From Butyricicoccus pullicaecorum (GTDB taxonomy: Bacteria > Bacillota > Clostridia > Oscillospirales > Butyricicoccaceae): DNA of 64,000 bases. The notes under the pieces are model-generated. The model was not told where the DNA came from and searched no databases. It saw nothing but the letters and a program-made list of their open reading frames with translations. The DNA is taken from positions 1 to 64,000 of the forward strand of contig JAGZIW010000005.1 in assembly GCA_018366035.1 (NCBI GenBank). The letters are read 5' to 3'. A program made the position numbers and the translations under genes. The first letter of the stretch is position 1. Each line of letters opens with the position of its first letter. Shown here piece by piece: positions 26,695 to 36,180 of this stretch.

Positions 26695-26702
26695 GACATA
26701 AT

Positions 26703-27782
26703 TTACTTGCGAACCAGATACTTTCTCATATCGATTGCACATGCAATCAGAATGATGAGGCCCTTGATAATGTACTGTAAATTTGCGCTGACAGACAGGA
26801 AAGTCAGACCAACGAAAATGATACGCAGAAGCAGTACGCCGACAATGATACCACTGATGGAACCAATACCGCCAACGAACGATACACCACCGATAACACA
26901 AGCTGCGATTGCGTCCAACTCATAGTTGGTACCTGTTGCAGGGCTGTTAGAACCGATACGGGCAGCCTCAATAAAGCCGGTGAACGAATACATGATACCT
27001 GCCAAAACAAATACCATCATGGTGTTCTTTGCAACATTTACGCCGGATACATTTGCAGCCTCCGGATTGGAGCCGCAAGCGAACATATTCTTACCAAATC
27101 TAGTCTTGTTCCAGATGAACCACATAACAATAGCAAGAATCAGAGCATACCAAACATAGTTCGGAATCGGTACATCACCAATCTTCAAAATGGAACCATT
27201 TACAACTTCCTTGTAGTAAGTTGCCAGACCGGAAATCGGTGCACCATTGTTGCCATTCATGTTTGTAAACATCAAAAGCACGCCATAAACAATGAGCTGT
27301 GTTGCCAATGTTACAATGAAAGGATGCAGACCAAACTTTGCAACAGAGAAGCCGTTTACAAGACCAACCAAAGCACCTACAATCATAACGATTGCCAGCG
27401 TGCCCAGAATCATAAGTGCCGGATGCAGCTGCGGAATGTTCGGAAACATCTTACTGCCATAATCTGCTGCCTGCAAAAATGCAGCGGACATACAAGCGGT
27501 CAGACCAACCACGCGGCCAGCTGACAGGTCGGTACCTGTCAAAACGATGGTTCCTGCAATACCCATTGCAATCGGCAGGTTTGCGGCGGTCAATGAAATC
27601 ATATTGACAATGGACGGTACACTGAAAAAGTTATTATTATAGATACCGATACCAATTGCTGCAATAATCAGAAAAATATAGAGAGAGTTGTTGATGAAGA
27701 ATTCTTTCCAGAAATTATGCTTTTCCTTTGCACTCATGGCTTGGAAATCTGCATATTTTTGCTTCAAATTTAATTTTCCCAT
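26703..27782 (-). CDS. mglC: Galactose/methyl-galactoside ABC transporter permease
   Basis: Membrane subunit of the MglBAC importer, 359 residues with about ten spans after a soluble N-terminus. Typical CUT2 permease segments: TGTDLSAGRVVGL near residues 82-94, LNG-like GLVNGFSVAKFGLHPFIVTL near 139-158 (the substrate pathway and coupling region) and CVIGGVSFVGGIGSI near 290-304. The ATG at 27782 follows GGGAGG. It is the last gene of mglB-mglA-mglC and is followed by a terminator. Sugar specificity rests on its binding protein and operon context. Confidence 0.94.
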   Translation of the reverse strand: MGKLNLKQKYADFQAMSAKEKHNFWKEFFINNSLYIFLIIAAIGIGIYNNNFFSVPSIVNMISLTAANLPIAMGIAGTIVLTGTDLSAGRVVGLTACMSAAFLQAADYGSKMFPNIPQLHPALMILGTLAIVMIVGALVGLVNGFSVAKFGLHPFIVTLATQLIVYGVLLMFTNMNGNNGAPISGLATYYKEVVNGSILKIGDVPIPNYVWYALILAIVMWFIWNKTRFGKNMFACGSNPEAANVSGVNVAKNTMMVFVLAGIMYSFTGFIEAARIGSNSPATGTNYELDAIAACVIGGVSFVGGIGSISGIIVGVLLLRIIFVGLTFLSVSANLQYIIKGLIILIACAIDMRKYLVRK

Positions 27783-27801
27783 AGCTCGTTTTCCTCCCGA
27801 A

Positions 27802-29301
27802 TCATACGTACTTTGCTGCCAGCGTCATGATTTCTTCCTGTGTTGTCGTTTTCGCATCAACTTCTCCGGCCAGCCGTCCGCCCGACATAACCAGAATACG
27901 ATCACATACGCCCAGAAGCTCAGGCATTTCGCCGGACACCATAATAACGCCTTTACCGCGGTTTGCCAAATCGATAATGAGCTGATAAATCTCATATTTT
28001 GCGCCAACATCAATACCACGTGTCGGCTCGTCCAGCAGCAATACCTCAGGCTCTGTCAGCAGCCAGCGGCCAAGAATGACCTTTTGCTGGTTACCACCGG
28101 ACAGAGAGCGAATCTTTGTCTCCTGTGTCGGGGTTTTTACGCGCATGGACTGAATAACCCAGTCAGTGTCCTGCACCATTTTCTTGTTATCCAGCCACAA
28201 TCCACCCTTTAGGTATTTTTTGAGGCTAGAAATAACCGTGTTTTCACGAATGGAGCGAATACCAAAAATACCCGTAGCACGTCTTTCCTCGGTCAGAAGC
28301 GCAAAACCATTTTTAATGCTCTCTGCTGCATTGCGATTTTGCACCACCTTGCCGTCAAGCTTCAACGTGCCTGCTGAACGTGTTGCAATGCCAAAAATAT
28401 TTTCCAGAACCTCAGTGCGCCCTGCACCGTCCAGACCGGCAATGCCAAGCACTTCGCCCTTATGCAGATTAAAGGATACATCACGTACATGGGAATACTG
28501 CGCACTCAATCCCTCTACCTCAAGTGCAACTTCTCCCGGTGTATTGGTCTTGGGCGGAAAACGATTTGTCAGCTCACGACCGACCATGAGCTTAATGATC
28601 TTGTCCATTGTCAAATCACTTGCGCGTTCTGTGGCGATCCACTGTCCATCACGCATGATGGTAACATCATCTGAAATGCGCAGGATTTCTTCCATTTTAT
28701 GCGAAATATAAATGATGCCGCAGCCCTGATCGCGCAGCATATTGATGATGCGGAACAGGTGCTCAACCTCTACTTCTGTCAAAGAAGATGTTGGTTCATC
28801 AAATACAATAACCTTCGAATCATAGGAGACCGCCTTGGCGATCTCAACCATTTGACGCTGTGAAACCGGCATCGTGCTCATGGTACGATTGGGATCGACC
28901 TTAACACCTAGTTTTTCAAACAGCGCAATAGAGTCTTTATACATCTTTTTTTCATCGATGTAATTTGCAAATTTTAATGGATATCTTCCAAGCCATAGAT
29001 TTTCCATAACGGTACGCTTGAGTGCCTGATTGAGCTCCTGATGCACCATGGCTACGCCGCTTTCCAGCGCCTCCTTGGAGTTCTTGAAGTTAATCTCCTT
29101 GCCCTCCAGCAGAATGGTGCCCTCGTCTTTTTCGTACATACCAAACAGACATTTCATGAGCGTAGATTTGCCTGCACCATTTTCTCCCATGAGTGCATGC
29201 ACAGTGCCTCGACGCACGGTCAGGGATACGCCATCGAGCGCGCGGACGCCGGGAAATTGTTTACAAATGCCCGTCATCTGTAACAGGACATCGTTTTGCA
29301 T
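27802..29301 (-). CDS. mglA: Galactose/methyl-galactoside ABC transporter ATP-binding protein
   Basis: 499 residues with two fused ATPase domains, as in the CUT2 family. First domain: Walker A GENGAGKST (39-47), signature region VSQRQMVEIAKA near 147-158 (a degenerate LSGGQ) and Walker B VIVFDEPTS near 167. Second domain: GLDGAGRTE, the canonical LSGGNQQKVIL and VLLLDEPTRGID near residue 430. The first nucleotide fold keeps good Walker motifs while its signature is degenerate. It is 19 bases upstream of mglC. Confidence 0.96.
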   Translation of the reverse strand: MQNDVLLQMTGICKQFPGVRALDGVSLTVRRGTVHALMGENGAGKSTLMKCLFGMYEKDEGTILLEGKEINFKNSKEALESGVAMVHQELNQALKRTVMENLWLGRYPLKFANYIDEKKMYKDSIALFEKLGVKVDPNRTMSTMPVSQRQMVEIAKAVSYDSKVIVFDEPTSSLTEVEVEHLFRIINMLRDQGCGIIYISHKMEEILRISDDVTIMRDGQWIATERASDLTMDKIIKLMVGRELTNRFPPKTNTPGEVALEVEGLSAQYSHVRDVSFNLHKGEVLGIAGLDGAGRTEVLENIFGIATRSAGTLKLDGKVVQNRNAAESIKNGFALLTEERRATGIFGIRSIRENTVISSLKKYLKGGLWLDNKKMVQDTDWVIQSMRVKTPTQETKIRSLSGGNQQKVILGRWLLTEPEVLLLDEPTRGIDVGAKYEIYQLIIDLANRGKGVIMVSGEMPELLGVCDRILVMSGGRLAGEVDAKTTTQEEIMTLAAKYV

Positions 29302-29362
29302 AGTTCATTCCTCCCCTTGGCAGCGCACGAATTCGCGCCGCAGTCTGTGTTCCCGAAAAACA

Positions 29363-29388
29363 GCCGCCACCGTTTGCGCGGCAGCGGC
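29363..29388 (-). terminator. Intercistronic hairpin between mglB and mglA
   Basis: On the minus strand GCCGC and CCG pair with CGG and GCGGC around a TG/TG internal loop, followed by TGTTTTTC. Probably a partial terminator or 3' stabiliser that keeps mglB expression above mglA and mglC, as in many binding-protein operons (inference). Confidence 0.6.
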
Positions 29389-29421
29389 CTATTTTCTACC
29401 AAATCGCGACAGTATATAAAC

Positions 29422-30552
29422 TTATTCGCCCATGTATACCTGATAAGGAATACGAATCTTGTTTACGCCATCGTCCACAGTATACTTGTCTGCAATGCCG
29501 TCCATCAGCGGCTTGCCAGCGGCAATATTGCTTACGAGATCGGTGATGCACTGTGCCATACCTTCTGCGTCCTGCTTAATGGAACCGGTCATCATACCCT
29601 TTGCAATGAGGTCCTTTGCAGCATCGGTTGCGTCAACGCCGAATACTGGAATGTATGGACCTGCTTCCTTGCCTTCTTCCACCTGCTTGTTGTAACCAAC
29701 GGTATTGAGCGCAGTGATTGCACCCTCTGCCATGCCGTCGTTGTTGCAGATAACAAGCTCAACCATGTTCTTGTTTGCATCGTTATATTCAGACAACAGC
29801 GTGGTCATATACTCGTTTGCAGCAGCGGAAGACCAAGAACCGTTCTTGTCAACAAGATACTTATCGGCATTCTTTGCATCATAGAATTCGAGCTTTGGCT
29901 TGCCAGCTTCCTCCAGAATCTTGTCTGCGTCTTCTACTGCAAACTGGGTACGATACTCAGCCTCTGCATTACCCTGCTCGCCCTTGAACAGTACGTAAGA
30001 AATCTTGCCGTCACCATTGAGGTCACACTTGTCATAGTTCTCAACCAGATACTTACCAATCATTTCGCCCTGCATGTGACCAGCCTCTGGTGCGTTTGTG
30101 CCAACGAAAGCTGCGTTCTCATAGCTGTTGATGACGTCATCAGAAACCTCACGGTTGAAGAATACAAGCGGCAGATTACCAGCCTTTGCCTTGTCTACAA
30201 CGCCGGTTGCAGCATCATCAGAGTCTGTACTTACAAGGTTTACAACCAGCATGTCTGCACCCTTGGTAACCTCATTCTGAACCTGCTCAGTCTGTGTAGT
30301 CTGGTTGTTATTGCCGTCCTGATTTTGCGGAGTGATGCCGATGCCCTTTAGCGCAGCGTCCAGTGCACCACGAACAGATGCAATATATGTATCCGCGAAG
30401 TTATAGTACATAACACTGACCTTGAGGTCACTTGCAGCCTGTCCGCCCTGCTGTGCGTCATCGCTAGCTGGCTGACTGCCACCACCACAAGCTGCCAAAG
30501 TCAAAGCCATAGAAGCCACTAGGCTTGCTGCCATAATGCGCTTGATTTTCAT
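29422..30552 (-). CDS. mglB: Galactose/glucose-binding lipoprotein
   Basis: 376-residue lipoprotein precursor: basic start MKIKR, hydrophobic stretch and lipobox LAAC with C22. The mature protein is a type I periplasmic-binding fold of the galactose/glucose class, with a calcium-binding-like loop DLNGDGKISYVLF near residues 165-177 that is characteristic of MglB relatives. NNDGMAEGAI near 265 and FGVDATDAA near 300 line the sugar site. The ATG at 30552 follows GAGGAGG. It is the first gene of mglBAC, with the likely regulator trio directly upstream on the same strand. Confidence 0.95.
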   Translation of the reverse strand: MKIKRIMAASLVASMALTLAACGGGSQPASDDAQQGGQAASDLKVSVMYYNFADTYIASVRGALDAALKGIGITPQNQDGNNNQTTQTEQVQNEVTKGADMLVVNLVSTDSDDAATGVVDKAKAGNLPLVFFNREVSDDVINSYENAAFVGTNAPEAGHMQGEMIGKYLVENYDKCDLNGDGKISYVLFKGEQGNAEAEYRTQFAVEDADKILEEAGKPKLEFYDAKNADKYLVDKNGSWSSAAANEYMTTLLSEYNDANKNMVELVICNNDGMAEGAITALNTVGYNKQVEEGKEAGPYIPVFGVDATDAAKDLIAKGMMTGSIKQDAEGMAQCITDLVSNIAAGKPLMDGIADKYTVDDGVNKIRIPYQVYMGE

Positions 30553-30616
30553 TTGAATATCCTCCTCTATTTCCCATTTCAACATTGTGGACTCTCTTGT
30601 CCTTTTCGTTGGTCTT

Positions 30617-30645
30617 ATTATACGAAAATCATAGCATAATTGAAA
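30617..30645 (-). promoter_or_regulatory. mglB promoter (weak -35)
   Basis: TATAAT on the minus strand with TTTCAA 17 bases upstream. The poor -35 fits dependence on an activator, for which the YesN-type regulator at 33415-35010 is the obvious candidate (inference). Confidence 0.55.
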
Positions 30646-30736
30646 TGCAATGTTTTACGAATCTTGTTGAATTTCTTACGCAAAATATAAAATCTAACTT
30701 TTGTACCTACATATTTTTTGTGCACTTACCACAATA

Positions 30737-31720
30737 TCATTGTGTCGTTTCTGTAAAACTAAACAGAAACCGTTGATTCTCTTCGCTATACATATTCTCA
30801 CGGCTGATGACACGGATCTCCGTTTTAATATCTGACTCCGGAACTTCTTTGTTGGCAAGCAGCAGCGCCGCATTCTCCATGCAAAGATAGCCCATCGCAA
30901 ACGGATTCTGAACAATGAGGGTATCCAGTTCTCCGCTCTCGAGCATACCCACTGAGACAACATTGTTATCAAACCCAACCACATGTACCCGCTCGCTGCA
31001 TTTCATTTCTTCAATCGCATGTCCGACTCCAAGGGTCGTGATTTCGTTAAATGTCACAATGGCGTCCAGATTGGGCTGACGTCGCAGCATCGCTCGTGTT
31101 TCCGCCTGCACCTGTGCAGAATCTGAGGGCGAATGAACCTGCTCCACGATTTCAGCGCGCCCATCTGCCTCAATGGTATCTATAAAGCCGCGTTCCCGCG
31201 CCTGTCCATTCTCTGTGCGCGCATCGAACCCTACCATGCCAATAGAGCGCACAGCCTTTTCCGTGTTCAGCAGTGCCTCTGCCGCCGCCTTGCCCGCAGC
31301 ATAATTATCTGTTCCCACACGTACCGAAATCCCCTCAGCTTCCGCATTCGAATCCATCACAATGACCTTGATACCTGCCTGTATTGCACGCTCAATCACC
31401 TCTGCGGAGGCTGTTGGATCAATCGCAGAAATCACAATCGCCTGTGCACCACCAGCAATCGCCTTTTCAATCAGCTGATTCTGCGTTTGTGCATCTTCTT
31501 CAGATAATGGCCCTTCAAAAGTATACTGCAAATTATACGCATTGGCTGCCGCCTTGACCCCCGACTTCACGGTTTTCCAAAATGTGGATTCTGTGGATTT
31601 GACAACCACAGCAACCATCGGTTTTGGTATCTGTTGTCCGTTGTGCTCGAGCATGGTACAGCTGCTCATAAAAATCAGGCACGCAAGTCCGCACAGCAAA
31701 AACTTATATAGACGACGCAC
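30737..31720 (-). CDS. Sensor-associated sugar-binding lipoprotein
   Basis: 327 residues, type I periplasmic-binding fold of the ribose/galactose class. N-terminal basic and hydrophobic signal with a lipobox-like FMSSC (C21). VVVKSTESTFWKTV, AIVISAIDPTAS, GTDNYAAGKAAAE and VGFDNNVVSVGML mark the two lobes. It follows the histidine kinase gene with overlap and precedes mglB, but is distinct in sequence from MglB, so it is probably the extracellular sensor subunit and not the transport binding protein. I prefer the GTG at 31720 (GGAGGG six bases upstream) over the ATG at 31726, which abuts that site. Confidence 0.85.
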   Translation of the reverse strand: MRRLYKFLLCGLACLIFMSSCTMLEHNGQQIPKPMVAVVVKSTESTFWKTVKSGVKAAANAYNLQYTFEGPLSEEDAQTQNQLIEKAIAGGAQAIVISAIDPTASAEVIERAIQAGIKVIVMDSNAEAEGISVRVGTDNYAAGKAAAEALLNTEKAVRSIGMVGFDARTENGQARERGFIDTIEADGRAEIVEQVHSPSDSAQVQAETRAMLRRQPNLDAIVTFNEITTLGVGHAIEEMKCSERVHVVGFDNNVVSVGMLESGELDTLIVQNPFAMGYLCMENAALLLANKEVPESDIKTEIRVISRENMYSEENQRFLFSFTETTQ

Positions 31721-33425
31721 GCTCATCCCTCCATATTTTGGGCAGCCTGATGGTGACACAGGTTCCCTCATCGGGTTCGCTTTCAATCGACACCCCATAT
31801 TGTTCTCCAAAATAAATTTGATTGCGGTCATTCACATTCTTAATACCAATGCCGCTGGCGGAATCCTCCTGCACAGATAAAAGGCGCGCACAGACATCTT
31901 CCTCCATGCCAATTCCGTTGTCTGTCACCGACATGATGATATCCTGTCCATCGTCCTTTACCTCGATGACGATTTCACCTGCATCTACAAATTCACCGAA
32001 TCCATGCAAAATAGCATTTTCAATAATGGGCTGCAAGGTGATTTTGCTGCACAGGCAGTCCAGCAGGCTGTCATCTACTACAAAGCGGTACTGAAACTGG
32101 TCTTTATAGCGAAATTTTTGGATAATCAGATAGCTTTCCGCATGCTCCAGCTCCCGCCGAATCGGAATGAGTTCCGCACCGCGGGAAATACTGATGCGGA
32201 ACAACCGCGCCAGTGCGCCCACCATCTGCACGGCGTCCGTGTTGCGTCCGACCTCACACATCCACTGAATCGAATCCAATGTGTTGTACAGGAAATGGGG
32301 GTTGATTTGCGCCTGTAATGCTTTGAGTTCGGTTTTTTGCAGGGTTTCCTCATCGTGCTTGACTTCCTCGATGAGTTCCTGTATCCGGCAAACCATATGC
32401 CCGAAGGAATCAGACAGCACGGCAATTTCCTGTGTACCGCGCACCGGCTCATACTGAAAACCTGTGGCATCTTGTTCAAACCGGTGCATCTGTGCCACCA
32501 GACGCTGAATCGGCGCGGAAACCAATCCCATTGCAAAGGCTGCAACGCCAAGCACCAGAAGCAGTGCCACAGAACCAACCATAGCGATCATGCGCAAAGC
32601 TGCATTCCGCGGTGTTTCTACAAGTTCGTCCAAATAGCTGACCCCAACCAGCCGCCATTTGCTTTGTGGAATCGAGCGCACAATTCGCAAGGTATTTCCC
32701 TCGGTATACACGCCATCGCCGCGACCGGCATAGCGCAGAGTATCCTCCTGTTTGATGCCCACATAGATCAGCTGCTGCTGTGGGTGATAGATCAGCCGTC
32801 CACTCTGGTCAATCAAAAAGGTATACCCGCGTGTTCCGATACCGACATCATCAACATAGGCCGCAATGGAAGAAAATTGCAGATCCAGCGTCACATACAC
32901 AGGTTTGTCTCCATAGCGCTTCAGCGTTGCAGGACTTGCCACCGTAATCACCCACGGATAATAGTCTTTATAAAGATTGAGTACATGAGGCGGCGTAATG
33001 TACAGTCCATTGGTGTCTGCATCTACTCCCTGAATATTCAAAGTGCCTGTTCGCTCCTTACGCGCCTGTTTGTTCGACCAGCAATTGATGAGATTTCCCT
33101 TTTCGGTATAAACTGCGATATTGCACAGGTCATCTCGCATCTCCACCAGAGTAGACAGCGTTTCTCCCAGTTCTTCATTGTTCTCCACCCGCTCAAGCTC
33201 CAGAATGACACGCCGCATCAGCTGATTGGTATCCGATGTATAATCGGCAATTGCATTTGCCGCCTGATGCAGGGATTCCTCTGAGCTGCTTGCCGCACTG
33301 CTTCGCAGAGCATTGGTATAGAGGGTCGTAAAAATCCACGCACATAAAATCAAAACACTGCCTGTGACAGCCATCACAAACGAAATAATCAGACGAGACA
33401 AGGTAAATGTTCGTTTATTTTTCAT
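31704..33425 (-). CDS. YesM/LytS-type sensor histidine kinase
   Basis: 573 residues. Transmembrane span near 12-34, extracellular Cache-like sensor region (about 35-280, including GTRGYTFLIDQSGRLIYHP), second span near 285-308, HAMP, then a His_kinase domain. The phospho-acceptor box is QINPHFLYNTLDSI; the ATPase core has N-box QPIIENAILHG, DNGIGM and SGIGIKNVNDR. This is the YesM family that works with AraC-type regulators. Its start overlaps the end of the response regulator gene and its end overlaps the sugar-binding lipoprotein gene, so three products are made together. Confidence 0.93.
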   Translation of the reverse strand: MKNKRTFTLSRLIISFVMAVTGSVLILCAWIFTTLYTNALRSSAASSSEESLHQAANAIADYTSDTNQLMRRVILELERVENNEELGETLSTLVEMRDDLCNIAVYTEKGNLINCWSNKQARKERTGTLNIQGVDADTNGLYITPPHVLNLYKDYYPWVITVASPATLKRYGDKPVYVTLDLQFSSIAAYVDDVGIGTRGYTFLIDQSGRLIYHPQQQLIYVGIKQEDTLRYAGRGDGVYTEGNTLRIVRSIPQSKWRLVGVSYLDELVETPRNAALRMIAMVGSVALLLVLGVAAFAMGLVSAPIQRLVAQMHRFEQDATGFQYEPVRGTQEIAVLSDSFGHMVCRIQELIEEVKHDEETLQKTELKALQAQINPHFLYNTLDSIQWMCEVGRNTDAVQMVGALARLFRISISRGAELIPIRRELEHAESYLIIQKFRYKDQFQYRFVVDDSLLDCLCSKITLQPIIENAILHGFGEFVDAGEIVIEVKDDGQDIIMSVTDNGIGMEEDVCARLLSVQEDSASGIGIKNVNDRNQIYFGEQYGVSIESEPDEGTCVTIRLPKIWRDERASSI

Positions 33426-35010
33426 GCCCGCCCTCCCCGCTCTGCTGTCGGCGCAGGGTAAGCGGAGAAATACCAAATCGCTTTTTGAAGCAATAGCTAA
33501 AATAATGCTGGTCAGTATAACCGCAGCGCTCCGCAATTTCCATCACCTTGAGCCGTGTACATTGCAGCAGCTCTTTTGCCGTATCCAGTCTCTTTGCCGT
33601 CAGCAAATTGATAAAGGTTTCTCCCGTATGCTTGCGAATAAGCGCAGACAGATAATTCGGGCTGATGTGCAAAGATTCACTCAGTGTGACAAGCGATAAT
33701 TCTGTATCCGCATAGCGGTTCTGAATAACAGCCAGCGCTTGCTCACAGACAATATCGCCGCTTTCTCGGCACTGGTGCACGATTGCTTCTGCCACACGGC
33801 AGCAAAATGTCTCTATACTCTTTGCTGTTTCTTCCAAAGACCGCGCCGTAAATGGAATTTCTGCCAAGGGCGATGCACGCCAAAGGGTATTGGCTGTCTC
33901 CGGATCGACCACTGCTCCCGCAGTACGGCAGGCAGACGATAAAAGCTGTACGGTCAGCAAACTGATCTCCAGACCAGAGCATGTACCCAGACGAGCAAAC
34001 TGCTGCTGTAAAAAGGTATGGATCTCCTCATGCTTTCCTCCTTTGATAAGGCTTTCAAGCTGTGCAGCAGCCTCTGAATAATCCGATTGGATTGCATGCC
34101 CTGTCTGAAAATCTGCAATATATCGGGTATCCACATCTTCTCGGCTCATATAGTCAAAGGTATCGAGCGCCTCCCGATACGCACCATGGCAGGCAGACAG
34201 CCTTTGCACCGGACGGCTGACGCCGACCGTGCATTTTTCTCCAGTTGCGCGTTCAATCGTCTGCGAAATCTCGCTTGTCGCGATATGCAGATATTCTCCC
34301 AAGGTCAATGCGCTATCAGCAACAAGTGAAATCACCCGTCCGCCTATAAAGCAGCTGAACGCCCGAAAATATTTATGCAGCACACGATCCACTGCATGGA
34401 TATGCCTGCGGGTCGTAATCGGCTGATTTTCCCCATCACAAATCAAGGTTGCAAGCACCACATATTGCAGTTTTTTGCTGCATTCGGACAGGATACCACA
34501 TTCCACCGCCTGCGCACACAGCCATGCCTCATTTTTCTCCGGCTCCAAAACGGTGTCGGCACCCAGCAGCAGCGGTATTAAAAAATCATGCGGATGCAGG
34601 CTTTCTGTATCTCCCTGAGTAACCTCCCGCATCTTTCTATCGATTTTTTCCCGAATTTCTACAAGCTCCTTTGCCAATTCTGTCGATGAAATGGGCTTTA
34701 ACAAATACCGAATGATATTGTACTGAATGGCTTGCTGCGCATACGCAAAATCATCATATCCACTCAAAAAAGCAATATGCATTGCCGGACGGATTTCTCT
34801 CGCCGCTCTGGCAAGTGCAATTCCTGACAAAAAAGGCATACGAATATCTGTGAGCAGCAAATCCGGCTGTAAACGCTCAACAAGTTCAAGCGCTTCCATA
34901 CCATTTTCCGCCTCACCAACGACCTGAAATCCACATTCCTCCCAAGGTGTTTTTGCAATCAACGAGCGCCGCAGTTCGGTTTCATCATCTGCAACAACCA
35001 CAGTATACAT
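33415..35010 (-). CDS. YesN-type response regulator, AraC DNA-binding output
   Basis: 531 residues. Receiver domain 1-120 with acidic DDE near 8-10, phosphorylation site D55 (LLLTDIRMP) and K near 105 (YLLKPIS). A long middle region (about 125-420) is typical of YesN proteins. The C-terminal AraC domain has two helix-turn-helices (LSESLHISPNYLSALIRKHTG, given in two parts as LSESLHISP and NYLSALIRK; then IAERCGYTDQHYFSYCFKK). The ATG at 35010 follows AGGGAG. First gene of the sensor trio; its target is expected to be the adjacent mglBAC promoter, possibly also gal genes (inference). Confidence 0.93.
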   Translation of the reverse strand: MYTVVVADDETELRRSLIAKTPWEECGFQVVGEAENGMEALELVERLQPDLLLTDIRMPFLSGIALARAAREIRPAMHIAFLSGYDDFAYAQQAIQYNIIRYLLKPISSTELAKELVEIREKIDRKMREVTQGDTESLHPHDFLIPLLLGADTVLEPEKNEAWLCAQAVECGILSECSKKLQYVVLATLICDGENQPITTRRHIHAVDRVLHKYFRAFSCFIGGRVISLVADSALTLGEYLHIATSEISQTIERATGEKCTVGVSRPVQRLSACHGAYREALDTFDYMSREDVDTRYIADFQTGHAIQSDYSEAAAQLESLIKGGKHEEIHTFLQQQFARLGTCSGLEISLLTVQLLSSACRTAGAVVDPETANTLWRASPLAEIPFTARSLEETAKSIETFCCRVAEAIVHQCRESGDIVCEQALAVIQNRYADTELSLVTLSESLHISPNYLSALIRKHTGETFINLLTAKRLDTAKELLQCTRLKVMEIAERCGYTDQHYFSYCFKKRFGISPLTLRRQQSGEGGHEK

Positions 35011-35115
35011 AACACGTTTTCTCCCTTTCTCGACATTTGCACTTCCATCAAATGCCAAATATTCTTTTCCAGTTTAAGGGATTCCTTTCCTTTTGTCTAC
35101 CTTATCCACAAAAAA

Positions 35116-35147
35116 ACCGTCAAAAACACCAAGGTGCTTTTGACGGT
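35116..35147 (-). terminator. Terminator after the galKETM operon
   Basis: ACCGTCAAAA pairs with TTTTGACGGT, with CACC/GGTG inside; on the minus strand TTTTTTT follows, eight bases past the galM stop. Confidence 0.92.
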
Positions 35148-35154
35148 CTGTTCC

Positions 35155-36180
35155 TTACTCAGCACAAAATGCAAAAATCGTTTTATGCTGATAGTGTTCG
35201 CCTTTTCTCAAAATCGGCTGGAACTCTGGTTCCCATGCCGATGGATTTGGTACAAATTGAGTTTCCAGACAGAATGCCTGACGTCTCCCATAATCTACAT
35301 GCGCCTTGCCACCCATACCCTCCAAAAAGTTTGCGGTATAAAGCTGCATACCCGACATATCCGATTGCACCGACAAATGAATTCCATTTTCCTCACAGAC
35401 AGCTTGTGCAAACAAGCGCAGCCCCGTGCCATCGACACAATAATGATGGTCATATCCGCCAGCCTTGCGCAGCTGCTCAAAATCGTCATTCCAATGCTCG
35501 CCCATCGGCGTAAGCACACGCAGATCCATTGGTGTGCCTGCAACAGATGCCCGTGTACCATCTGGAATTCCCTCTGCACCGAGCGGCGCATATTCGGACG
35601 CATAAATGCACAGCTTTTGTGTGCCCACATCACCCTTGCCAGCCAAATTGAAATAGCTGTGATTTGTCAGATTGCACAGCGTATCGGCATCAGTATCGGC
35701 ATCGTACTGAATAGAAAGCGCCCCATCTTTGAGTGTATAGCAAATCTGCACATCTAAATTGCCCGGATAGCCTTCTTCTCCATCGGCGCTGTGCAGTCGG
35801 AGCACCAGCATTTCCCCCTGTACCTCGGCCTGCCAATGCTTCTGATCGAAGCCAACCATACCGCCATGCAGGTGATGCACACCATTATCATTACAGGCGA
35901 GTGTGTAATCTTTTCCATTCAAGGAAAACATGCCCCGACCAATACGGTTGGCACATCGTCCAATCATTGCACCAATATAGCAGGTTTGTGCCTCATATCC
36001 AGACGGACTGTCAAAACCCAAAACAACATCTACCGGATTGCCTTCTCTGTCCGGCACTTCTATGGTCTGAATGATACCGCCATACGTTAAAACAGCAACG
36101 CGGCATTTGCCGTCAGAAAGCCAGTATCGCGTCACCGGAGTTCCGTCCTTGGTAAGACCAAAAGCTTCTGATGTAATCAT
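35155..36180 (-). CDS. galM: Aldose 1-epimerase (galactose mutarotase)
   Basis: Interconverts beta- and alpha-galactose so that galactokinase receives the alpha form. 341 residues. The galactose-mutarotase fold shows GRCANRIGRGMF near 74-85, the catalytic histidine region VHHLHGG near 101-107, LTNHSYFNL near 171-179 with the second catalytic histidine, and a C-terminal glutamate in CLETQFVPN near 304-312. It overlaps galT by four bases (ATGA) and is the last gene of the operon. Confidence 0.95.
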   Translation of the reverse strand: MITSEAFGLTKDGTPVTRYWLSDGKCRVAVLTYGGIIQTIEVPDREGNPVDVVLGFDSPSGYEAQTCYIGAMIGRCANRIGRGMFSLNGKDYTLACNDNGVHHLHGGMVGFDQKHWQAEVQGEMLVLRLHSADGEEGYPGNLDVQICYTLKDGALSIQYDADTDADTLCNLTNHSYFNLAGKGDVGTQKLCIYASEYAPLGAEGIPDGTRASVAGTPMDLRVLTPMGEHWNDDFEQLRKAGGYDHHYCVDGTGLRLFAQAVCEENGIHLSVQSDMSGMQLYTANFLEGMGGKAHVDYGRRQAFCLETQFVPNPSAWEPEFQPILRKGEHYQHKTIFAFCAE

